In this document: piece after piece, positions 6,709 through 12,729 of the stretch | How positions within the stretch are numbered: position 1 is the stretch's first letter | How the letters are laid out: each line of letters opens with the position of its first letter | From: SG8-41 sp036555615 | Lineage (GTDB): Bacteria > Pseudomonadota > Gammaproteobacteria > Burkholderiales > SG8-41 | Assembly (NCBI GenBank): GCA_036555615.1 | Contig: DATBKZ010000104.1 | Location: 1-14,419 of the forward strand | DNA length: 14,419 bases | Reading direction: 5' to 3' | Program-made: the position numbers and the translations under genes | Notes under the pieces: model-generated | The model's database searches: none | The model's input: the letters and a program-made list of their open reading frames with translations, nothing else | What the model was told of the DNA's origin: nothing

Positions 6709-7494
6709 CTAGCGTAGCAGGCGGCGGCGCGTCAGCACCAGTGCGGTGTAGAAACCGGCCAGCGCATAGGCGGCGAGCACCGCGAGATGCAGCGCGATGT
6801 CGGACGGCACCACCCCCCGCAGCAGCGGGCGCACCATGTCCACGGCGTGGGTGAGGGGCAGGAACTGCGTCACCGCCTGCAGCGGCTCGGGCAGCTGCGA
6901 CACCGGAAAGAATACCCCGCACACCAGCATCATCGGCGTGATCACCAGCGTGAAGTAGTACATGAAGAAATCGTAGCTGGGCGAGAGCGCGGTCATGACG
7001 AGGCCCAGGCCGGCGAACGCGAGCCCTGTGAGAAACACGATGGGAACCACCCACAGCGCGAGGGCCGACTGCGCCAGTCCCAGGGCCCACGCCACCAGCA
7101 GCACGGCCATGCCGGAGAGGAAGCTCTTGCTCGCGGCCCAGACCGTCTCCCCCAGCACCACGTCGTCGAGCGTCACCGGCGCGTTCATGATCGCGTCCCA
7201 TGTCTTCTGCACGTGCATGCGCGAGAAGCCCGAGTACATCGCCTCGAAGGAGGCGCTCATCATGGTGCTCGAGCACACCGTGCCGGCGGCGAGAAACGCG
7301 ATGTAGGGCACGCCTTCCACGTCCGCGAGCATCGCGCCGAGCCCGTAGCCGAGCCCCAGCATGTAGATCATGGGGTCGGCGAGGTTGCCGAGCATGGAGG
7401 GAATCGCGAGCTTGCGCCACACCAGCGAGTTGCGGCGCCACACGTGGAAATGGCGCAGGCTCAGCGCCGGGACAGCCAGTGTCTTCGCGTTCAT
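6709..7494 (-). CDS. ABC-2 type transporter permease, NodJ-like
   Basis: A 261-aa inner-membrane protein of the ABC-2 permease superfamily with about six helices, the length usual for NodJ-type permeases. Typical blocks are WRRNSLVWRKLAIPSMLGNLADPMIYMLGLGYGLG (N-terminal amphipathic region and TM1), GVFFPVSQLPEPLQAVTQFLPLTHAVDMVRPLLRG (193-227), and a short basic end TRRRLLR. NodI/NodJ proteins export lipochitooligosaccharide in rhizobia, but the same family is widespread in non-nodulating betaproteobacteria with unknown cargo, so Nod-factor export should not be assumed. A strong AAGGAG ribosome site lies 6 bases before ATG 7494. It starts 15 bases after the ATPase gene and forms one exporter with it. 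Confidence 0.9.
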   Translation of the reverse strand: MNAKTLAVPALSLRHFHVWRRNSLVWRKLAIPSMLGNLADPMIYMLGLGYGLGAMLADVEGVPYIAFLAAGTVCSSTMMSASFEAMYSGFSRMHVQKTWDAIMNAPVTLDDVVLGETVWAASKSFLSGMAVLLVAWALGLAQSALALWVVPIVFLTGLAFAGLGLVMTALSPSYDFFMYYFTLVITPMMLVCGVFFPVSQLPEPLQAVTQFLPLTHAVDMVRPLLRGVVPSDIALHLAVLAAYALAGFYTALVLTRRRLLR

Positions 7495-7509
7495 GTCAGC
7501 TCCTTACTT

Positions 7510-8436
7510 TCAATCGCGCAGTTCGCGGCCGGTGAGCTTCAGGAAAACGTCCTCGAGGTTCGCGTGGCGGTGGAGGTAGCGCAGGTCGTCGCGGCGCTCG
7601 AGATCATGAACCAGCGCGCCGGCATCGCGCGTGTAGCAGAACACGGTCCCGCCCGCCTGCTCGCAGCGTTCGCTGCGCGCGCGGCCGGTCTCGCGCGCCC
7701 AGCGCTGGGCGCCGTCACCGTAGACCTCCACCACCTGGGGCTCGATGTTGCGGGCGATCAGCTCGCGCGGAGCCCCGAGGGCGATGATGCGGCCGCGGTC
7801 CATGATGGCGAGCCGGTGGCACAGCCGCTCGGCCTCGTCCATGAAGTGGGTGGTGAGGAAAATGGTCTTGCCGCGCGCGAGGAGCTGCCGCAGCCGCTCC
7901 CAGATCAGGTGCCGCGCCTGGGGATCGAGGCCGGTCGTCGGCTCATCGAGAAAGATGAGATCGGGGTCGTTCACGAGCGCGCGCGCGAGCGTCAGCCGCC
8001 GCTTCATGCCGCCCGAGAGCGTCTGGATGCGCGAGGCGGCACGTGCGCCGAGGCCTGCGAAGTCGAGGAGCTCGGGGATGCGCGCGCGGATCTCCGGCTC
8101 GCCGAGGCCGAAGTAGCGGCCGTACACCAGCAGGTTCTCCTCCACCGTGAAGTCAGGATCGAGATTGTCGGCCTGCGGCACGACGCCGATGCGGCGCCGC
8201 GCCTCGCGCGCCCGCTGCGGCACCGGCAGCCCGAGCACCTCGATCGCGCCGCCGTCGGGATCGATCAGCCCGAGGCACAGGCGCAGCGTCGTGGTCTTGC
8301 CGGCGCCGTTGGGACCAAGGAGCCCGAAGCACTCCCCCGCTTCGAGCGCGAGATCCACGCCGGCGACGACCTCCAGCTCGCCGTAACGCTTCCGCAGGCC
8401 GCTCGTGCGCAGATGGACGGTAGGTCGCGTGCTCAT
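7510..8436 (-). CDS. ABC transporter ATP-binding protein, NodI-like
   Basis: A 308-aa ATPase subunit that powers the NodJ-like permease encoded just downstream. All functional motifs are intact: Walker A GPNGAGKT (41-48), Q-loop Gln88 (VVPQADNL), signature LSGGM (140-144), Walker B LIFLDEP (160-166) and H-loop His197 (TTHFMDEAERLC). LDPDFTVEENL and GLDPQARHLIWE are characteristic of the NodI/DrrA subgroup. The C-terminal 80 residues (from about IEPQVVEVYG) form the usual extension ending in LEDVFLKLTGREL. The gene follows the alpha/beta hydrolase by 15 bases, and no strong Shine-Dalgarno is seen before ATG 8436. Confidence 0.93.
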   Translation of the reverse strand: MSTRPTVHLRTSGLRKRYGELEVVAGVDLALEAGECFGLLGPNGAGKTTTLRLCLGLIDPDGGAIEVLGLPVPQRAREARRRIGVVPQADNLDPDFTVEENLLVYGRYFGLGEPEIRARIPELLDFAGLGARAASRIQTLSGGMKRRLTLARALVNDPDLIFLDEPTTGLDPQARHLIWERLRQLLARGKTIFLTTHFMDEAERLCHRLAIMDRGRIIALGAPRELIARNIEPQVVEVYGDGAQRWARETGRARSERCEQAGGTVFCYTRDAGALVHDLERRDDLRYLHRHANLEDVFLKLTGRELRD

Positions 8437-8451
8437 ACGGCGACGCGCTGC

Positions 8452-9102
8452 TCAGGCTCCCGCCGAGGCGTGGCGGAGATGGCGGGCGACGATTTCGGCC
8501 AGCAGGTTCAACCGGCCATGGAAGTAGTGATCGCCCCCCGGCACGACCACGACCGGCAGGTCCTGGGGACGCGCCCACTCGAGCACCGCCGCGAGCGGCA
8601 CCACGTCGTCGCGCTCGCCGTGGATCACCAGCGTATCGCGCGGCACGGTTTCGGCGGGGAAGCGGTTGACGGCCGGCCCCACGAGCACCATGGACTCGAC
8701 CGGCAGGCGCTTCGCCACGCGCGTCTGCACGTAGCTGCCGAAGGAGAAGCCGGCGAGGGCGAGCGGAAGCTCGCCGTATTGACGCTTCAGGTGGCCGGCA
8801 ACGGCGATCAGGTCCTCCGTTTCGCCACGGCCGTCGTCGTGGCTGCCGGCGGAGGCGCCGACACCGCGGAAGTTGGGGCGCGCCGCGATGAACCGCAGCG
8901 CGAAGAACACCTTGGCGAGCGTGGTCACCACCTTGTTGTCCTTGGTGCCGCCGTGCAGGGGATTGGGATGCGCGATCAGCGCGATGCCGCGGCGCGCGCC
9001 GCCGGGATCATTGACGTCGGTCTCGATGGCGCCCGCCGGCCCCTCGATCATCACGCGCGCGAGCGAGGCCGCGGGCATGGGACGCACTGCGACGGAAGAC
9101 AT
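8452..9102 (-). CDS. Alpha/beta hydrolase (COG2945-like)
   Basis: A 216-aa single-domain alpha/beta hydrolase. The predicted triad is Ser120 in the nucleophile elbow GFSFGS, Asp165 or Asp166 in VIHGERDDVVPL, and His192 in PGGDHYFHGRL. An early IALIAHPNPLHGGTKDNKVV and FIAARPNFRGVGASAG supply the oxyanion region and match the small cytoplasmic hydrolases often annotated COG2945, whose substrates are unknown. The first ATG (9102) gives an N-terminal extension of 17 residues; MIEGPAG at residue 18 is a plausible alternative and neither has a clear ribosome site. It sits between the ferredoxin and the ABC genes in the same direction. Confidence 0.87.
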   Translation of the reverse strand: MSSVAVRPMPAASLARVMIEGPAGAIETDVNDPGGARRGIALIAHPNPLHGGTKDNKVVTTLAKVFFALRFIAARPNFRGVGASAGSHDDGRGETEDLIAVAGHLKRQYGELPLALAGFSFGSYVQTRVAKRLPVESMVLVGPAVNRFPAETVPRDTLVIHGERDDVVPLAAVLEWARPQDLPVVVVPGGDHYFHGRLNLLAEIVARHLRHASAGA

Positions 9103-9112
9103 GGAGATCCGC

Positions 9113-9168
9113 GATGGGCAACGGGTGATGGGGCATGCGCATTACCCGTTGCGCATGGCCCGTTGCGG
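9113..9168. repeat. Degenerate period-7 repeat folding into an inverted repeat
   Basis: The spacer after the ferredoxin gene is made of eight consecutive 7-base units of the types gatgggc, aacgggt, gatgggg, then, after the dyad centre, attaccc, gttgcgc, atggccc, gttgcgg. The left and right halves are complementary: GCAACGGGTGATG (9118-9130) pairs with CATTACCCGTTGC (9140-9152), a 13-base stem with one G-T pair and a 9-base loop. GCAACGGG occurs three times in all, two of them on the opposite strand. There is no T-run, so it is not a standard terminator. Confidence 0.7.
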
Positions 9169-9173
9169 GATGT

Positions 9174-9482
9174 TCAGATGCGCAGCCGGGAGACGATACG
9201 GCCGTGGACGAGATGCTCGTTGATGATCTCGTCGATGTCCTCGCGGTCGACGTAGGTGTACCACACCGCTTCGGGATAGATCACCATCACCGGCCCTTCC
9301 TTGCAGCGGTCGAGGCAGCCGGACTGGTTCACGCGCACCTTGCCGGGGCCGGAGAGCTTCAGCTGCTTCACGCGGTCCTTCGCGTAGTCGCGCATCTTCT
9401 GCGACTCATGGTTATTGCAGCACTGCTCGCCCGCTTCGCGCTGGTTGCAGCAGAAGAAAACGTGCCTCGCGTAATAGGTCAT
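9174..9482 (-). CDS. Thioredoxin-like [2Fe-2S] ferredoxin
   Basis: A 102-aa protein of the thioredoxin-fold [2Fe-2S] ferredoxin family (Azotobacter FeSII / Aquifex Fd4 type). It starts MTYYARHVFFCCNQREAGEQCC and continues VNQSGCLDRCKEGPVMVIYPEAVWYTYV. Cysteines are at 11, 12, 21, 22, 56 and 60; the cluster ligands should be one of 11/12, one of 21/22, and 56 and 60. The duplicated CC pairs make the exact first two ligands uncertain. It is a cytoplasmic electron carrier or regulator with no partner named by context. The start is supported by GAAGG 5 bases before ATG 9482. The leader upstream is highly structured (see separate entries). Confidence 0.92.
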   Translation of the reverse strand: MTYYARHVFFCCNQREAGEQCCNNHESQKMRDYAKDRVKQLKLSGPGKVRVNQSGCLDRCKEGPVMVIYPEAVWYTYVDREDIDEIINEHLVHGRIVSRLRI

Positions 9483-9488
9483 ATAGCC

Positions 9489-9505
9489 TTCGGGCGTTGC
9501 CCGAA
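9489..9505 (-). promoter_or_regulatory. Hairpin covering the ferredoxin ribosome-binding site
   Basis: TTCGGGC and GCCCGAA form a perfect 7-base stem with a 3-base loop. On the transcript the 3' arm ends in GAA of the GAAGG Shine-Dalgarno, so the folded hairpin would partly hide the ribosome site. It shares 9502-9505 with the outer stem of the larger palindrome upstream, so the two cannot be fully formed at once. Confidence 0.5.
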
Positions 9506-9544
9506 TTGAACGGCGCCGCGGCGAGCGGCGTCCGTTCGAATTCG
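9502..9544. repeat. Palindromic repeat, copy A
   Basis: A 43-base imperfect palindrome bounded by CGAATTGA on the left and TCGAATTCG on the right. Inside, GAACGGCGCC faces GGCGTCCGTTC, giving a stem of about 15 pairs with single-base bulges and a loop around GCGGCGAGC. Copy B (10764-10805) has the same ends, nearly the same length and a different but also self-complementary core. It lies between the VanZ gene end and the ferredoxin start. Confidence 0.65.
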
Positions 9545-9580
9545 GAGTGATGCGCCGGCAAGAGCGATGCCGCGATTGGA

Positions 9581-9586
9581 ATTATA
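9581..9586 (-). promoter_or_regulatory. Candidate -10 element of a ferredoxin promoter
   Basis: On the minus strand the hexamer is a perfect TATAAT, overlapping the TAA stop of the VanZ gene. No convincing TTGACA-like -35 is present at 16-18 bases. If used, transcription would start near 9574 and give a leader of about 90 bases containing palindrome A and the ribosome-site hairpin. Confidence 0.4.
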
Positions 9587-10751
9587 GACGATCGCCGCTC
9601 GTACCCGCTGCGACGATCGGCGCCTCTTCCGCGCGGCGCCGGCGCACGCCCAGGGCGTAGACCAGATAGCCGGTCGCGAGGAGCGGCCACAGCTCGGACA
9701 GCGCGCGCATGATGCCGGAGAAATTCAGGAAATGGCTCGCGCCGCGCGCCGGCAGGGGCGGCACGCTCTGGTAGGGGTTGACGGGCGTGAGGTTGATTGC
9801 GATCGTCGCGGCCACGATGCATGCCGCCGCCCCGGCAAGCTGCGCTGTCCGCCCGAGCCGTATCGCCCCCCACAATAGCAGCGACCCTGCTCCAAATCCC
9901 AGCAGAACGCCCGGCGTGAGCCAGGCGAGCGGCGAGGACGCCCGCGCGAACGCGAGGGCAGTGATGAGCTTCAAGGCAAGCGCCGCGCCGATCACGGTGC
10001 CGATCACCGGTAGTGGCCGGCCGCCATCGCGCATGAGCGCGGCGAGCATGAGCCCGACGCCTGCCACGCTAAGCATCACCACTGCCGCTTCACTGCCCAG
10101 CGCGAGCCACGGCGTGTGGTTGAAATAGCGGGGCAAGTCCAGCGTGGCGCGCAGCGCGCCGTTGCCGAAGAGCTGCGCCGACGGGTGGAACTGCGTGATG
10201 AGCCACAGGCCGACGATCACGAGCCCGGCGTCCGCCGGCATGCCGTCGAGGAACAGGCGGCTGCGCGTGGACTGAATCCTGCCCCCGATCGGCTGCGCGG
10301 GCGCCAGCAACGGCGCCGCCATCGCGCCGACCAGGGCGCCCAGGGTGTTGGCGAGCAGATCCACGTTGGAGGCGATGCGGGCGGGGAGAAAGATCTGGAC
10401 CACTTCCATGACGAGCGAGAGAACTCCCGCCGCCAGTGTGGCTGCAAGCGCTGCCCGCCGCGCGCTGAAGCGCGCGCTCCATCCGATCGAGAGCAGCATG
10501 CCGAGCGGGATGTACGCGGCGAAGTTCACCGCGATATCCTGCAGCGTGATGAACTCCGGCCACGGCGCGGAGTAAAAGTGCAGGATTTCCGGCGGCGGCC
10601 AGCGCCAGCCGTGAAACGGCTGCAGGCTGGCGTAGCCGATAACGAGCAGATAAGCTACCGCGAGTATCCACGCGAGCCGCACGCTGTGCGGCGAGAAGCC
10701 GGTGCGCGGTTCGTGGGAACTGGTCCGTCCGCCCGGCACGGTGTTGGGCAT
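9582..10751 (-). CDS. VanZ-family integral membrane protein
   Basis: A 389-aa polytopic membrane protein. The VanZ domain is in the first half: YASLQPFHGWRWPP (40-53), ITLQDIAVNFAAYIPLGMLLS (68-88, with conserved Asp72 and Asn76) and MEVVQIFLPARIASNVDLLANTLGA (115-139, with Glu116, Gln119, Arg125, Asp131 and Asn135). The second half (about 170-380) adds further helices and a loop with FNHTPWLALGSEAAVVML, so the protein is roughly twice the length of VanZ of enterococci; such long versions occur in proteobacteria. The molecular role of VanZ proteins is unsettled, and a glycopeptide-resistance function should not be inferred. Start ATG 10751 has no clear ribosome site. It is divergent from the DHH gene. 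Confidence 0.85.
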   Translation of the reverse strand: MPNTVPGGRTSSHEPRTGFSPHSVRLAWILAVAYLLVIGYASLQPFHGWRWPPPEILHFYSAPWPEFITLQDIAVNFAAYIPLGMLLSIGWSARFSARRAALAATLAAGVLSLVMEVVQIFLPARIASNVDLLANTLGALVGAMAAPLLAPAQPIGGRIQSTRSRLFLDGMPADAGLVIVGLWLITQFHPSAQLFGNGALRATLDLPRYFNHTPWLALGSEAAVVMLSVAGVGLMLAALMRDGGRPLPVIGTVIGAALALKLITALAFARASSPLAWLTPGVLLGFGAGSLLLWGAIRLGRTAQLAGAAACIVAATIAINLTPVNPYQSVPPLPARGASHFLNFSGIMRALSELWPLLATGYLVYALGVRRRRAEEAPIVAAGTSGDRL

Positions 10752-10763
10752 CGGCGTCCGAAG

Positions 10764-10805
10764 CGAATTGAGGCGCGCCCGCTGCGGGCGTCGCGCTCGA
10801 ATTCG
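10764..10805. repeat. Palindromic repeat, copy B
   Basis: A 42-base imperfect palindrome with ends CGAATTGA and TCGAATTCG like copy A. The core pairs GAG with CTC, CGCG with CGCG, and CCCG with CGGG around a CTG loop. It occupies most of the 68-base space between the divergent VanZ and DHH genes, so it could also act as an operator or a shared promoter element. Confidence 0.65.
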
Positions 10806-10819
10806 TTGTGCGATTGGTC

Positions 10820-11776
10820 ATGCAATTCTACGATATCTTCAACGGCGATGCCGACGGCATCTGCGCCCTGCAGCAGCTGAGGCTGGAGGAGCCGCGCGCG
10901 AGCGTCCTGGTGACGGGGGTCAAGCGCGACGTGCGGCTGCTCGAGCGCGTGCAGGCCGCGGCGGGCGACGAGCTGACGGTGCTCGACATATCGCTCAAGT
11001 CCAATGCCGGCGACCTGGCGCGCCTGCTCCGCGCCGGCGCGCGGCTGCGCTGCTTCGACCATCACGCCGCGGGCGATCTTCCGCAACACTCCAACCTGAA
11101 GGCATTCATCGACACTGCGCCGGACACTTGCACCAGCCTGATCGTTGACCGTTACCTGGGCGGCCGCCAGCGCATGTGGGCGGTCGTCGCGGCGTATGGC
11201 GACAATCTCGAAGGGCCGGCGCAGCGCGTTGCGGTCGAGCTCGGCCTCGACGGCCTCGACCGCGAGCGCCTGCGCGAGCTCGGCGAATGCATGAACTACA
11301 ACGCCTACGGCGACAGCGTGGAAGACCTGCACTACCATCCGGCGGACCTGTTCGAGATTCTCAACCGTTACCAGGACCCGCGTGATTTCATCGAGGGCGA
11401 GCCGGTCCTGGAGGTGCTGAAGAACGCGCTTGCCGACGATTTCGCGCGCGCGCGAGCGGTCACGCCGAGCGCGGCGTCGGCGCACGCAGCGCTCTACGTG
11501 CTGCCGGACGCGGCCTGGAGCCGGCGCATCCACGGCTTCTTCGCGAACGAGCTTGCGCGCCGCCATCCGCAGCGCGCGGTCGCCATGCTGGTTGCCCGGC
11601 ACGGCGGCTACACCGTGAGCGTGCGCGCGCCGCTCGAGAGGCCCCGCGGCGCGGACGCGCTGTGCCTCAAGTTCGAGACCGGCGGCGGGCGGCAGGCGGC
11701 AGCCGGGATCAACTGGCTGCCCGAATCGGATTACTCGCGGTTTCTCGCGGAATTCAGCAAGGCGTTTGCGCCCTGA
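10820..11776 (+). CDS. DHH/DHHA1-family phosphoesterase
   Basis: A 318-aa soluble protein of the DHH superfamily (RecJ, NrnA, PPX1 relatives), Mn2+-dependent phosphoesterases acting on oligonucleotides, cyclic dinucleotides or polyphosphate. Motif I is FNGDADGICAL (7-17), motif II VLDIS (54-58), motif III FDHH (79-82) and motif IV YGDN (126-129), so the metal site is complete. The C-terminal DHHA1-like part ends in GGGRQAAAGI (288-297), where the usual GGGH is GGGR. That change, in the substrate-binding motif, makes nucleotide specificity uncertain. I start at ATG 10820 (MQFYDIFNGD); GTG 10808 would add four residues. It is the only plus-strand gene in the right half and ends 15 bases before a convergent gene. 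Confidence 0.88.
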   Translation: MQFYDIFNGDADGICALQQLRLEEPRASVLVTGVKRDVRLLERVQAAAGDELTVLDISLKSNAGDLARLLRAGARLRCFDHHAAGDLPQHSNLKAFIDTAPDTCTSLIVDRYLGGRQRMWAVVAAYGDNLEGPAQRVAVELGLDGLDRERLRELGECMNYNAYGDSVEDLHYHPADLFEILNRYQDPRDFIEGEPVLEVLKNALADDFARARAVTPSAASAHAALYVLPDAAWSRRIHGFFANELARRHPQRAVAMLVARHGGYTVSVRAPLERPRGADALCLKFETGGGRQAAAGINWLPESDYSRFLAEFSKAFAP

Positions 11777-11791
11777 TTTCGGAATACCCGG

Positions 11792-12175
11792 CTAGTGCCC
11801 GTCACCGGCCTGCCCTGAGCGACGTCGAAGGGTCACCGGTTTGGGCCGGTATCGTGCCGTGAGCAGAAAGCCTTCGAACAACACGTAGGCGCAGCCCAGC
11901 ATCCCGATAGCAATGGCCGTTCCGGCCCATTCCTGCGCGCACGCGCCGACACAGGTGTAGTAACGGTGCAGGATATAGACGGCATAGGTCCACGCGAGCG
12001 CGTTCGGCACCAGGATCAGGAAAGCAAACAGCCGGAAGGTCGCGCGTGCCAGGGCGTGCGGTGGGATCTGGGAGCGGAATCGGCCGGACGCAAACTGCCA
12101 GCACCGCAACGGCACGCCCGCAAGGGCGATCACGCCCGCGGTCACTGCCAGCGACACGAGCATCGTATCGATCAT
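11792..12175 (-). CDS. Small integral membrane protein, 127 aa
   Basis: Unrecognised family. Three membrane helices are predicted: 4-22 (TMLVSLAVTAGVIALAG), 49-70 (LFAFLILVPNALAWTYAVYILH) and 84-107 (AGTAIAIGMLGCAYVLFEGF). The loop between the last two has a C-x3-C pair (YTCVGACAQEW, Cys75 and Cys79). The start ATG overlaps the stop of the preceding gene as ATGA (12175-12172), so it is translationally coupled to the 185-aa protein and the symporter. Residues 113-125 are encoded by a REP-like element with 8-base flanking repeats, so the native C-terminus was probably altered by that insertion. Confidence 0.75.
   Translation of the reverse strand: MIDTMLVSLAVTAGVIALAGVPLRCWQFASGRFRSQIPPHALARATFRLFAFLILVPNALAWTYAVYILHRYYTCVGACAQEWAGTAIAIGMLGCAYVLFEGFLLTARYRPKPVTLRRRSGQAGDGH
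11801..11839. repeat. REP-like element flanked by GTCACCGG direct repeats
   Basis: CCCTGAGCGACGTCGAAGGG (11813-11832) resembles the widespread CCTTCGAC...GCTCAGGG intergenic repeat of proteobacteria. GTCACCGG occurs directly on both sides, at 11801-11808 and 11832-11839, like a target duplication. It lies inside the 3' end of the 127-aa protein gene, in the convergent junction with the DHH gene. Confidence 0.65.
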
Positions 12176-12729
12176 GCCTTGTTCCCGGCCGGAGCCGGCC
12201 TTCTCATTATCTCCAGCACGTTCAATTCAATGGTCAGAAACGCAACCAGCCACAGGGCGGCGTCATAGGCGGCGAACCACTCACCCTGCCATAGCCAGGC
12301 GAAGGCCAGCGCCCCGAGGGCGGCGTAAAGAACTGCCGCAGCGCCTGAATACCAGGCCCGATGCGCTGCGAGAGCGGCAGGACGGCGAACTCCCCACTCG
12401 AGGAGCACCACCACGGCGATCCAGAGCAAGCTGTTGGCGGAATCGAGCCATTCTTCATTGTAAAGGAAGCCTGCAGCAGCCACTCCGACCGCCGCAAGCG
12501 CCGCGAGGCGGATGCCGTGGACCGCGGTGATGGCGGATCTCGTGGGAAGCGGTCGGGCCGAGCCGGTTTCCAGCTCGAACAGGGCCAACAACGTCAACCA
12601 CGCGATCGAATCGATGCCTTCGCTGAACGTTCCGGAAACGAGATAGGTCCCGGTATTGAGGACGAGCAGCGCGAAAATCGCCGCCTTGAACCACGAGTAA
12701 CGAGGAGCGAGCAACGAGGGACGAATCAC
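12172..12729 (-). CDS. Membrane protein with three internal repeats, 185 aa
   Basis: I do not recognise a named family. The protein is three similar units of about 58 residues, each a helix pair: 16-54 (AIFALLVLNTGTYLVSG then IDSIAWLTLLALFELE), 73-111 (RLAALAAVGVAAAGFLY then ANSLLWIAVVVLLE) and 130-168 (AAVLYAALGALAFAWLW then YDAALWLVAFLTIE). Each unit has [D/N]-x3-W-x7-E at exact spacing (Asp40-Trp44-Glu52, Asn99-Trp103-Glu111, Asp156-Trp160-Glu168). I start at GTG 12729, which overlaps the symporter stop as GTGA; no ATG is available in the first 100 residues. Residues 1-12 are encoded by a 7-base tandem repeat. The end overlaps the next gene as ATGA. An accessory role for the symporter is inferred from the overlaps only. 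Confidence 0.72.
   Translation of the reverse strand: MIRPSLLAPRYSWFKAAIFALLVLNTGTYLVSGTFSEGIDSIAWLTLLALFELETGSARPLPTRSAITAVHGIRLAALAAVGVAAAGFLYNEEWLDSANSLLWIAVVVLLEWGVRRPAALAAHRAWYSGAAAVLYAALGALAFAWLWQGEWFAAYDAALWLVAFLTIELNVLEIMRRPAPAGNKA
12693..12727. repeat. Five-unit degenerate heptanucleotide tandem repeat
   Basis: Consecutive 7-base units on the plus strand are acgagta, acgagga, gcgagca, acgaggg and acgaatc, consensus RCGAGNN. They reach the GTGA stop/start overlap between the symporter and the 185-aa protein, and on the minus strand encode the latter's first residues. Confidence 0.75.

Noticed and set aside
9118..9152. Hairpin as an intrinsic terminator of the ferredoxin gene
   Set aside because: No U-tract follows the stem on the minus strand and the sequence is better explained as a period-7 repeat.
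6787..9255. Plus-strand open frame of 822 codons
   Set aside because: It is antisense to the ABC permease, ATPase and hydrolase, all with intact family motifs. Low-complexity His/Arg/Glu composition marks a GC-driven shadow.
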